NCBI GenBank assembly: GCA_023136305.1
Contig: JAGLSF010000098.1
Coordinates: 1 to 7,144, forward strand
Source of the DNA: Spirochaetota bacterium
Lineage (GTDB): Bacteria > Spirochaetota > B62-G9 > DRHN01
Reading direction: 5' to 3'
Length of the DNA: 7,144 nucleotides
The position numbers and the translations under genes are program-made. Positions 1 through 5,986 of the stretch are shown piece after piece. How positions within the stretch are numbered: the first letter of the stretch is position 1; the number at the start of each line of letters is the position of its first letter. Below the pieces are notes generated by a model. The model made no database searches. It was not told the DNA's origin and saw nothing but the letters and a program-made list of their open reading frames with translations.

Positions 1-52
1 GAGGGTATTTAGGATTAAATTAAGCCATATTCAGCTTTGGATTGCCCTTTTA
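1..52. other. AT-richer edge, no gene recognised
   Basis: I see no gene here. By hand count bases 1-60 are about 37% GC, against about 58% for 61-120. The change coincides with the place where the upstream URO-D-like reading frame stops resembling its family. None of the six frames gives a protein I recognise. A minus-strand frame reads through to a TAA near base 14 after shifting by one from the URO-D stub, but its product does not look like URO-D. This may be foreign sequence joined to the broken gene, or simply operon-end DNA. Confidence 0.35.
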
Positions 53-196
53 TCAGTACCTGCCATGGTTTTGTGGCGGTCTCCACGAGAAGCCGGATCC
101 TCTGATGGGTATCACGTCCCAGGGTTCAGGTGAGACGGGCACCCTGTCGGGCTTTTCGTTCCTGAATGCAGCGGTAATTCTTTCCTTCCGCGTCAC
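53..196 (-). pseudogene. N-terminal stub of a URO-D-family (MtaA/MtbA-like) gene
   Basis: A 47-codon reading frame starts with GTG and ends at TGA. Its first ~31 residues are a typical start of the uroporphyrinogen decarboxylase/cobamide methyltransferase superfamily: T-R-K-E-R-I-T-A-A-F, then N-E-K-P-D-R-V-P-V-S-P, then W-D-V-I-P-I. Compare the start of the intact paralog at 2806-3909, with S-K-E-R-M and H-E-E-P-D-R-V-P. After about residue 35 the match fades, and neither alternative frame restores it, so this looks like a junction with unrelated DNA rather than a simple frameshift. Full-length members are about 340-370 residues, so about 90% is missing. An AAGGA ribosome site lies 7 nt before the GTG, and the start is only 17 nt after the isomerase stop, so it was the next gene of the same operon. 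Identification as a URO-D start is fairly secure; the cause of the truncation is inferred. Confidence 0.72.
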
Positions 197-203
197 CTTC
201 TTA

Positions 204-208
204 TCCTT
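204..208 (-). promoter_or_regulatory. Ribosome binding site of the URO-D stub
   Basis: AAGGA on the minus strand, 7 nt before the GTG at 196-194. It supports the GTG as the original translation start and shows that the initiation region of the broken gene is intact. Confidence 0.5.
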
Positions 209-213
209 GTGAA

Positions 214-1671
214 TTATAACCGGATGCAGGGGCAGTTGAGCATGGCTGCGAGATACTCGATCTCATCACGCACATCGCCGTGCACCACTGCCCAGTGATG
301 GCTGACCCCATGCTCCGCGTTGGACTGGATGAACTCCTCGACAGGTGGATCGATGTTGATCGCCATATGCGGGTAACCGTCCAGCCGGAGCCTTTTTCCC
401 AGGGATTCGCCGCCCAGCACAGTGAACTGAAACCCATCCGAAACACTGATGAAATTTACCATGGTGACACGACCGGGCTTGCCCACAAACTCCATCCACA
501 CACCTGAAAGCTCAGCCCTTGTATCCATCAGTTCATAGTCGGGGGTGATGGAAACAACACAGGACTCGTCTGCCAGTGTATGGTTTGCAGGTCCCGCATG
601 GCCTGCCACCACCACATTGTCCTCACGGTCATAGTTGAAGATCTCAGTAAACATGACCGGGTTTCCGGCAAGCCTCTCGAGCATCAGCATGGCTGTTGTA
701 CCGCCGAGGTCACCCTCGTTTCCCACCACCCTTCGGGTATGGACGAGGCCCTCCGGGTAGAGGCAGGGCCGCAGCCCGACCACCTCGTGAAGCTCGGGGT
801 TCAGATCGCTGAGGGCAAGTCCATCGATATTCCGCTCCTCCATGAGCCCTGCCATGCCGAGGGACACCCGGGCCGAGCGGGCAAGGTTTTCGTCGGTGAT
901 TCTGTCGTCAATGCGGCAGTGTTCCTTCACCCATCCGACAAGATCGGCGACCCCCGTCTCATCAACACTGTCCGCAGCATCTTTCAGCTGCAGGACCGAG
1001 ATATACTCAACAGAGGGGCCAATCTGGACGTAGAGCCCCAACTCATCCACATAGGTAACGATCATCTGATCGTTCCGGCAGGGGAGAACGCCGAGCCGTG
1101 CGGTCCTGAGCTGCGAGCGGACCCTCGCAGCCCTGGTGATTCGCCCGATTTTCTCTATCGGCGCGTCTTCGAGCACGCTTCCCATTACATGGAAGGTATG
1201 CATCCCCATCCTCTTCAGCACACCGAAGCTCTGGAAGTTTGCGACGAGCCCTGAATTCCTGAAAAGGGTCATGACATCCATGTGCTCAGGGGCCCTCTGG
1301 TAGGGCGTGTAGGTCCAGAGTATGGTGGGACGGATGAGCATCACATCCCTCATGTCGAGGAGATACTCATCCTCTGACCAGACCACGAAGCAGAGAAGCA
1401 CGGCATCCACATCCTCGCTGAGCAGCATCTTCACCGCCTCCCGCGCCTTTACCCTCGAGGTCACCAGAGGGCATTCGACCAGCAGGCACTCCGTCGAAAG
1501 CCTGTCGATGATACGCGATCTGTCTTCCTTCAAAAAGTCTTCGAACTCACGGGCAGTACCCTCCTTACCGAGCACCACCTCCTCAAACCAGGTGGCCGCA
1601 AAGAATACCACACCCAGTTTCGGTTTCCCTGCATCCTCTGATTTTGCCTTCATAACCGCACATCTCCCCAT
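214..1671 (-). CDS. L-arabinose/L-fucose isomerase-family protein
   Basis: A 485-residue protein with the fold and metal site of the AraA/FucI sugar-isomerase superfamily. The N-terminus (residues 17-27, K-P-K-L-G-V-V-F-F-A-A) fits the first Rossmann-like strand. The metal ligands of AraA all have counterparts: E319 in N-E-G-D-L-G-G, E343 in F-T-E-I-F, H358 in A-G-H-A-G, and H458/H459 in V-S-H-H-W followed by V-V-H. So it is probably an active Mn-dependent ketol isomerase or an epimerase-like relative; the substrate cannot be read from the sequence. Family proteins are usually about 470-590 residues, so it is full length. The start is uncertain: the first ATG has GGAAG 10 nt upstream, while an ATG at codon 7 (1653) has GGGGAG 10 nt upstream. 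It lies 68 nt after the URO-D-like gene; that gap holds no clear terminator or promoter. Cytoplasmic, with no signal peptide. In this operon it more likely acts on a pathway intermediate than on free arabinose or fucose (inference). Confidence 0.85.
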   Translation of the reverse strand: MGRCAVMKAKSEDAGKPKLGVVFFAATWFEEVVLGKEGTAREFEDFLKEDRSRIIDRLSTECLLVECPLVTSRVKAREAVKMLLSEDVDAVLLCFVVWSEDEYLLDMRDVMLIRPTILWTYTPYQRAPEHMDVMTLFRNSGLVANFQSFGVLKRMGMHTFHVMGSVLEDAPIEKIGRITRAARVRSQLRTARLGVLPCRNDQMIVTYVDELGLYVQIGPSVEYISVLQLKDAADSVDETGVADLVGWVKEHCRIDDRITDENLARSARVSLGMAGLMEERNIDGLALSDLNPELHEVVGLRPCLYPEGLVHTRRVVGNEGDLGGTTAMLMLERLAGNPVMFTEIFNYDREDNVVVAGHAGPANHTLADESCVVSITPDYELMDTRAELSGVWMEFVGKPGRVTMVNFISVSDGFQFTVLGGESLGKRLRLDGYPHMAINIDPPVEEFIQSNAEHGVSHHWAVVHGDVRDEIEYLAAMLNCPCIRL

Positions 1672-1739
1672 TAGGTATTCACTTCCACGATCTTCAGCAC
1701 CCTGCGAACTAACAGAGCGCTCCCTTTACATGACTGTAT

Positions 1740-2798
1740 TTAAAGGGCATATTCCTTAGCCGTATCGATCAGGGCATGGACATTTTCCGGCGGTGTACCG
1801 AAAGCTATGGGTGTGCCGCTCGAGCAGATGAATCCACCCCGCCTACCCGCCTGCTCAATTTGCACGAGCACTTCATCCCGCACATCCTGTACGCTGCCGT
1901 GCAGCAGGGTGTGCTCACCGCTCACATTGCCGAAAAGCCCGATTCCGTCACCCAGCTCTTCTCTAATTTCTCCGATATCGTTGGTGAAACTCTTTCGTGA
2001 CTCTTCGACCATGAGCCCTCTGATCCCGGTTTCGGCCAGGTACCGTGCGATGGGCGTTACCCAGCCCCAGGCGCAGATAATGGGGATGAGCCCCATACCC
2101 TCGACCTCCCGATAGAAGGATCGCTGTATGGGAAAAATCCTGTCCCTGTACATGTGGGGCGAGGCCATGTCCGGGCAGAGATAGGAGAAGGACTGGGAGT
2201 AGGAATGTGCGCCGTATTCCCTGGCCTTCTCCACGTATCGAAGCTGACGTTCGAACATACCCTGGAGCAGGTAGTCAAATAGAAGGGGAGCCTGCACGAG
2301 TGCAACCATGCCCTCTTCGAATCCGAGAACACCGTCAGAGTCGAGCAGGTCGTGCACCGGTCCTTCAGTGGTGAAAATAATGAAGATTTCCTCTCCATAC
2401 CTGACTGCCAGGTCCCTCATGTGGCCGAACTTTCTCTCGAAGAGCTCATCAGGTTCGTCGTACACGAGATCGAGGAACTCGTCGATCACCCCTCTCGACT
2501 CCAGTTTCCTGACGGCATGTAAAAGGCCGGCATGGACGGTGTCGTGTATGATCTCTTTCTTGGATTCGAAGAAGGCCTCGGCAAGCTGCATGAAGTCGGG
2601 CCGAAAGGTTTCCTGGAAATCACTCTCAATACGCAGGAGCTCATCGCCGTGTATCTTCCACATCTCCTTCTCGAGGCTGTAGTCTGAAAGCCTGCCCGAA
2701 TGGGCGAACTTGTACATGCCCCAACCATGCAGTCCGCCTGGCACGGTTTCGGTGCGTTCACCGTGCAGGGCCGCCATAACCTTTTGCTTTGGCGTCAT
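1740..2798 (-). CDS. URO-D-family methyltransferase-like protein (Cys/Trp variant)
   Basis: A 352-residue protein of the uroporphyrinogen decarboxylase/cobamide methyltransferase superfamily, a single TIM-barrel fold. Family marks are the start T-P-K-Q-K-V-M-A-A-L-H-G, a G-L-F-G-N-V segment near 287-292 followed by L-L-H-G-S at 298-302, and the closing G-T-P-P-E-N-V-H at 334-341. In MtaA and MtbA zinc is held by His-x-Cys plus a C-terminal Cys. Here the first site reads C242-A-W244-G245 and the C-terminal region F-I-C325-S-S-G-T-P, so the His is replaced by Cys and the second ligand by Trp. Zinc-dependent thiol methylation by the textbook mechanism is therefore unlikely or altered. Haem synthesis is not expected, as no hem genes are nearby and the family's methyltransferase branch fits better. 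It starts 7 nt after its URO-D neighbour; the ribosome site is weak (AGG close to the ATG), which fits coupled translation. The C-terminus closely resembles the remnant at 3906-4136. Substrate unknown. Confidence 0.85.
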   Translation of the reverse strand: MTPKQKVMAALHGERTETVPGGLHGWGMYKFAHSGRLSDYSLEKEMWKIHGDELLRIESDFQETFRPDFMQLAEAFFESKKEIIHDTVHAGLLHAVRKLESRGVIDEFLDLVYDEPDELFERKFGHMRDLAVRYGEEIFIIFTTEGPVHDLLDSDGVLGFEEGMVALVQAPLLFDYLLQGMFERQLRYVEKAREYGAHSYSQSFSYLCPDMASPHMYRDRIFPIQRSFYREVEGMGLIPIICAWGWVTPIARYLAETGIRGLMVEESRKSFTNDIGEIREELGDGIGLFGNVSGEHTLLHGSVQDVRDEVLVQIEQAGRRGGFICSSGTPIAFGTPPENVHALIDTAKEYAL

Positions 2799-2805
2799 AT
2801 GCCTG

Positions 2806-3909
2806 TTATTCCCCTATGGGATATGCCCCATACTCCTTCACTGCGCGGTAGAAAGCATCCACGTTTTCGAGGGGCACATCGAGCTGTATGTTGTGCGTTG
2901 GTGCGATGAGGAAGCCGCCACCGGATGCACAGGTCTCGATCCGTTCCCGTACCTCGGCAGCCACATCATCAGGGCCCTTGAAGGGAAAGGTCTCCTGCAC
3001 ACTCACCGTACCCCAGAGTCCGATGCGTTTACCGTAGCGCCGCTTGAGCGCGGCCGGGTCCATGGACTCCGGCTGTATGGGGTTGAGCAGGTCGATGCCC
3101 ACCTCGATGATGTCGTCGATCACCGGCTCGATATAGCCGTCGCTGTGAAAGGCGACCTTGATATTCGGATCATACCGCTTCAGCTCACCCACCATGTACC
3201 CCATCTTCGGCTTGACCATCTCACGGAAGGTATCGGGCGACATGAGCATGGCATGCTCGCCGCCGATATCGTCAGCAAGCCAGAGTATATCCACCCCCCG
3301 GTCGATGAGCTCGTAACCGAGCTTCAGATGGTACTCCACGGACATGTCCATGACATAATGCGCAATATCCTTCTCCTGCAGGAGGTCGATGAGGCTCTGC
3401 TCGATCCCCCGCAGATACTTGAGGGCCTCGAAGATCGAGCAGTCGATGATACCGCATATATACTTCTCCCGGCCGAACCGCTCGATGACCCCTTCCGCAT
3501 AGGACATATCCTCCTTACCCGGATCGGGGGGTATATAGGAATCGATCCTACTGTTGTCGGCAAGGGGGAACTCCACGATCTCGGTGTAGATACCCGTTCC
3601 GTTGATGGTTTCATAGGGGATTTTCCGCCAGGTGATACCCCACTCGTCTCTATAGGTCTCTGCATCCGTATCACGGTAGTAGCCCGTGGACATGCCATAC
3701 GTCAACAGCAGCATGTCATGGCCGAAGAGTATATCGAGTTCATTCATCCCCTGATACTTCATCTCCGTGTGGCCGCCGATTTCGGAAAGCTCCTCCCGGT
3801 ACCGATGCCGGAGCAGGAGCTCCATCTCGGGCACAAAAGTGGCCATATAGGGAACCCGGTCAGGCTCCTCATGCTTCATGGCAATCTGCATCCTCTCCTT
3901 CGAGTTCAT
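2806..3909 (-). CDS. URO-D-family methyltransferase-like protein (HxDG variant)
   Basis: A 367-residue member of the uroporphyrinogen decarboxylase/cobamide methyltransferase superfamily. The start at 3909 is chosen because M-N-S-K-E-R-M and H-E-E-P-D-R-V-P form the usual family N-terminus and AAGGAGG lies 10 nt upstream. The frame is open further upstream, but that extra stretch overlaps the preceding remnant and resembles nothing. Other family marks are D-E-W-G-I-T-W at 88-94, the acidic A-D-D-I-G near 212-216, S-P-D-T-F-R-E near 224-230, and V-P-L-E-N-V near 345-350. The zinc motif H-x-C-G of MtaA/MtbA reads H255-S-D257-G258, and the later Cys position reads A-P-T-H339, so a His/Asp/His site would replace His/Cys/Cys. 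HSDG-type members are common in anaerobes but mostly uncharacterised (from memory). The start codon overlaps the stop of the remnant in an ATGA, and the stop is 7 nt before the next URO-D gene. Cytoplasmic. It could transfer or accept methyl groups in a corrinoid pathway with the MttB-like protein; not proven. Confidence 0.87.
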   Translation of the reverse strand: MNSKERMQIAMKHEEPDRVPYMATFVPEMELLLRHRYREELSEIGGHTEMKYQGMNELDILFGHDMLLLTYGMSTGYYRDTDAETYRDEWGITWRKIPYETINGTGIYTEIVEFPLADNSRIDSYIPPDPGKEDMSYAEGVIERFGREKYICGIIDCSIFEALKYLRGIEQSLIDLLQEKDIAHYVMDMSVEYHLKLGYELIDRGVDILWLADDIGGEHAMLMSPDTFREMVKPKMGYMVGELKRYDPNIKVAFHSDGYIEPVIDDIIEVGIDLLNPIQPESMDPAALKRRYGKRIGLWGTVSVQETFPFKGPDDVAAEVRERIETCASGGGFLIAPTHNIQLDVPLENVDAFYRAVKEYGAYPIGE

Positions 3910-4136
3910 CGATATCCTGCCTCCTTGATCGTGTCTATCAGTACATGCACATTCTCCTGAGGTGTGCCCGGTGTTATGGGGCTCCCGTTTGCAGCAATGA
4001 ATCGTCCCTTGGAACAGCGGCACTGCCGCAGCGCCTCCTCGCGCACCTCCTCGGGGCTCCCGTCATGCAGCGCCATGAGCCCCTCCTCGAATCCCGTATA
4101 CCCCGTGATAGGATCGAAGATCTCACTGATCTTCAC
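3906..4136 (-). pseudogene. Internally deleted URO-D-family remnant (76 codons)
   Basis: This frame from a GTG at 4136 to a TGA at 3906 encodes 76 residues, clearly URO-D-like at the C-terminus: H-D-G-S-P-E-E-V-R-E-E-A-L, then G-T-P-Q-E-N-V-H-V-L-I-D-T. It is closest to the protein at 1740-2798, which has L-H-G-S-V-Q-D-V-R-D-E-V and G-T-P-P-E-N-V-H-A-L-I-D-T. Just before this lies G-Y-T-G-F-E-E-G-L-M-A-L, which matches G-V-L-G-F-E-E-G-M-V-A-L at residues 156-167 of that paralog. The remnant thus joins mid-protein to C-terminal sequence, missing about 130 internal residues as well as the first ~145. It overlaps the end of the MttB-like gene by 14 nt and the start of the next URO-D gene by 4 nt (ATGA), so reading-frame coupling has been kept. 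An internal ATG at 4076 has GGAGG 5 nt upstream and could give a 56-residue product. Most likely a decayed paralog; a small coupling peptide is possible. Confidence 0.7.
3920..3926 (-). promoter_or_regulatory. Strong ribosome binding site for URO-D-family gene
   Basis: AAGGAGG on the minus strand, 10 nt before the ATG at 3909-3907. It lies inside the last codons of the upstream remnant and decides the start of the URO-D gene against the longer open frame reaching 4023. Confidence 0.75.
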
Positions 4137-5565
4137 GCTCGACGATTGCGCATATTTCCCGGGCCACCTTTTCATCCAGTTCCTGCTCCGGGTGATGATC
4201 CTGCAGTATCTGCTCGGCTCTCTCCTGTGCCCGCCTATGAGCCGAAAGTGAACCTGCATCCTGCCAGCGCTCATACTTCATGCGGTTTGAAATCCCAGGA
4301 TCGAAGAACTCCTCCCTGAAGAAGCGCAGGGTGTGGTCGGTATCGAGGAAGTTGCCGCCAGGCCCTGTCTCCATGATGAGGTCGGTGGCAAGATGCTCAT
4401 CATCAACCAGGACGCCCTGAATCAGCCTCTGCACCATGCCGACGATCTCGTTGTCGATGACGAGCTGGGCGAGACTCTGCTGATTCTCGGACTCGTTGAG
4501 CCCCATGCCGGAAATGTAGTTGAGCCCGGCAAGAGCCGGAACGGCTGTGGTAAGCATTTTCTCATACCCTGACTGCGCATCGGACAGAAGGCTGTCTGAG
4601 AGAGCACCGCCCCCCCTCGTCGGCACCCCATAGAACCTTCCCATCTGTGCCGTGCACACCTTCAGGAGGCAGAACTCCGGTCCACCCATGGTGACCGTGC
4701 CGTGTTTCATATCCATGTGCCTGCCCCAACTCCCGTAGAGCACAGGAGGCATTGGTCTTCCCTGTCGCTGGGCCCCTGCAAAGGCCACAACCAGTGCGCT
4801 CAGCAGCTCCGCATTGGCCTGCGACACCACTGCGGCAAGTGTGACGGGGCTCGTGCCTCCAGCGATGGGCCCGGAGTTTATACTGATGGGGAGACCATAC
4901 CGCGCTCCAGACAGTAGCAGGTCGACCTGCCTCGCCTCGTGGGTGAGGGGAGAAACCACACATACATCCAGGCAGACCCGCGGATTCTCCAGCGCAGCCC
5001 GGGTCGATCCCGCCGCAACCGCCGCCATCTCCACAAGCACATCCACCGAATGTGCGCTGTAATTTTCGTTCATGATGGGCTTGGTCTGATAGATGAGAGA
5101 ATCGGCCCATATATGGAGGTCTGCTGTTTTTTCAGGGAGATCGGAGGGAAACACATTTACATGGTTAAAGGCGCAGCCCGGAAGGTGGTCTGAGAGCCGC
5201 AAATGTTCCCGAAGGTCCTGCCGGTTAGCGACACGCCGCACTCCCGTGTCAGCATCCTCCACAAACACGGCAAACCCTCCCGGCCCGAACACCACCTCCT
5301 CTTCACCGAGCAGTATGCGTTCCGAAGGGTCACGCCCGTGAAGACTGAAGCAGCTGGGGGCTCCCTCGACCGCCCTGCTGATCACCTGTTCGTTCATGCG
5401 GACCATGGACGCTGACCGGTCCACATCACAACCCACCTCCTCGAGAAGGTCCAGGGCATGGGGATGACGCACCCTGACACCTGACTCGGCGAGTATGCGT
5501 CTCGATTCGGCGTCTATCCAGCTGATCTCCGCCTCAGAGAGGACCTTCAATACAGATGGTCTCAT
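4123..5565 (-). CDS. MttB-family (COG5598) methyltransferase, non-pyrrolysine
   Basis: A 480-residue protein of the trimethylamine methyltransferase family, the usual length for full members (about 470-500). Recognisable segments: an N-terminal helical region with R-R-I-L-A-E-S-G-V near 22-30, F-G-P-G-G near 93-97, the barrel segment S-G-P-I-A-G-G-T-S-P-V-T-L-A near 231-244 followed by Q-A-N-A-E, G-G-P-E-F near 294-298, Y-G-V-P-T-R-G-G-G near 312-320, S-D-A-Q-S-G-Y-E-K near 328-336, and G-P-G-G-N-F-L near 401-407. There is no in-frame TAG, so it lacks the pyrrolysine of archaeal MttB. Characterised non-pyrrolysine members (MtgB and relatives) demethylate quaternary amines such as glycine betaine onto a corrinoid protein; the substrate here is unknown. 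Its ATG overlaps the stop of a 15-codon mini-ORF in an ATGA, with only a weak ribosome site of its own. No corrinoid partner is in view, so the acceptor must come from elsewhere. Cytoplasmic. Confidence 0.9.
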   Translation of the reverse strand: MRPSVLKVLSEAEISWIDAESRRILAESGVRVRHPHALDLLEEVGCDVDRSASMVRMNEQVISRAVEGAPSCFSLHGRDPSERILLGEEEVVFGPGGFAVFVEDADTGVRRVANRQDLREHLRLSDHLPGCAFNHVNVFPSDLPEKTADLHIWADSLIYQTKPIMNENYSAHSVDVLVEMAAVAAGSTRAALENPRVCLDVCVVSPLTHEARQVDLLLSGARYGLPISINSGPIAGGTSPVTLAAVVSQANAELLSALVVAFAGAQRQGRPMPPVLYGSWGRHMDMKHGTVTMGGPEFCLLKVCTAQMGRFYGVPTRGGGALSDSLLSDAQSGYEKMLTTAVPALAGLNYISGMGLNESENQQSLAQLVIDNEIVGMVQRLIQGVLVDDEHLATDLIMETGPGGNFLDTDHTLRFFREEFFDPGISNRMKYERWQDAGSLSAHRRAQERAEQILQDHHPEQELDEKVAREICAIVEREDQ

Positions 5566-5609
5566 TGGAGCCTATCCGCAGTGTTATAATCTGGCAGTAT
5601 ACCTCTCAT
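5562..5609 (-). CDS. 15-codon coupling mini-ORF between cupin and mttB-like gene
   Basis: A 15-residue frame (M-R-G-I-L-P-D-Y-N-T-A-D-R-L-Q) fills the 40-nt gap between two genes. Its ATG overlaps the cupin stop and its TGA overlaps the MttB-like start, both as ATGA. AAGGAG lies 5 nt before its ATG, stronger than the site before the MttB-like gene. The peptide resembles nothing I know. The layout suggests that ribosomes finishing the cupin restart here and then again on the MttB-like gene, but the match could be chance in so short a stretch. Confidence 0.3.
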   Translation of the reverse strand: MRGILPDYNTADRLQ

Positions 5610-5986
5610 TTTTTCTCCTTCGATTTCTCGATAATTGCCCGCTCCCTACCCGGGGGTGCGAGAACCCACAGTATCCGGCACTGCTCATATTCACTGTTTA
5701 CGAGCTGATGGGAAAGGCACGGGGGGGCCCATACTGAGGTGCCCTGTTCGAGCTCCTCCACCTCATCCCCGACAATGATCCTGCACCTCCCGCTCAGCAC
5801 ATAGAACATCTCACCTTCCTCGTGCACATGGAGATCTGACTGCCCCCCCGGCGGAAGTATGGTGAGCCCGGACGCAATCGATTGGAGCCCTTCATGGAGC
5901 TGGGGAGAGAGGAGCACCTTCAGGGTACGCCTGTTCGGTTCCGGCACATCGATGCGGGGTGCACACTTTTCGCGGGCAATGATCAT
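5606..5986 (-). CDS. Small one-domain cupin protein
   Basis: A 126-residue single cupin barrel. Motif 1 is present as G48 ... H53-V-H55 ... E59 ... G66, and motif 2 as G82 ... P88 ... H93 ... N97, so the usual three-His/one-Glu metal site is complete (H53, H55, E59, H93). Motif 2 has Cys90 where the consensus has Gly. The start at 5986 is chosen because AGGAG lies 7 nt upstream and the ATG overlaps the aminotransferase stop (ATGA); the open frame further upstream lies wholly inside the aminotransferase gene. The C-terminus is strongly charged (K-S-K-E-K-K). One-domain cupins may be metal-dependent isomerases, dioxygenases or ligand sensors; in a presumably anaerobic pathway an isomerase, lyase or binding role is more likely than an oxygenase (inference). 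No DNA-binding domain is attached, so it is not an AraC-type regulator. Substrate unknown. Confidence 0.85.
   Translation of the reverse strand: MIIAREKCAPRIDVPEPNRRTLKVLLSPQLHEGLQSIASGLTILPPGGQSDLHVHEEGEMFYVLSGRCRIIVGDEVEELEQGTSVWAPPCLSHQLVNSEYEQCRILWVLAPPGRERAIIEKSKEKK
5615..5620 (-). promoter_or_regulatory. Ribosome binding site of the mini-ORF
   Basis: AAGGAG on the minus strand, 5 nt before the ATG at 5609-5607, formed by the last codons of the cupin gene (Lys-Glu). It may load ribosomes for the mini-ORF and, through it, for the MttB-like gene. Confidence 0.35.

Noticed and set aside
134..148. Possible hairpin terminator (GACGGG/CCCTGTC)
   Set aside because: The stem is only six pairs with a wobble, lies inside the URO-D stub, and is not followed by a T-run on the minus strand.
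580..1254. 224-codon open frame on the plus strand
   Set aside because: It is antisense to the isomerase-like gene, with no motif or ribosome site; a shadow frame.
1715..1722. Palindrome GAGCGCTC in the 68-nt gap before the isomerase gene
   Set aside because: Eight bases with no extended symmetry or promoter elements nearby; likely chance.
1740..3909. True uroporphyrinogen decarboxylase (hemE)
   Set aside because: Two adjacent divergent paralogs in a methyltransferase setting with no haem genes fit the MtaA/MtbA-like branch better than haem synthesis.
2710..3960. 416-codon open frame on the plus strand
   Set aside because: It lies opposite the two URO-D-family genes, has no recognisable protein family, and is explained by the codon bias of the minus-strand genes.
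3910..4023. Longer N-terminus for the URO-D-family protein at 2806-3909
   Set aside because: The added 38 residues resemble no family sequence, overlap the URO-D remnant in another frame, and bypass the AAGGAGG site.
4123..5565. Pyrrolysine-containing MttB
   Set aside because: The frame is uninterrupted by TAG for its full family length, so no amber codon is read as pyrrolysine.
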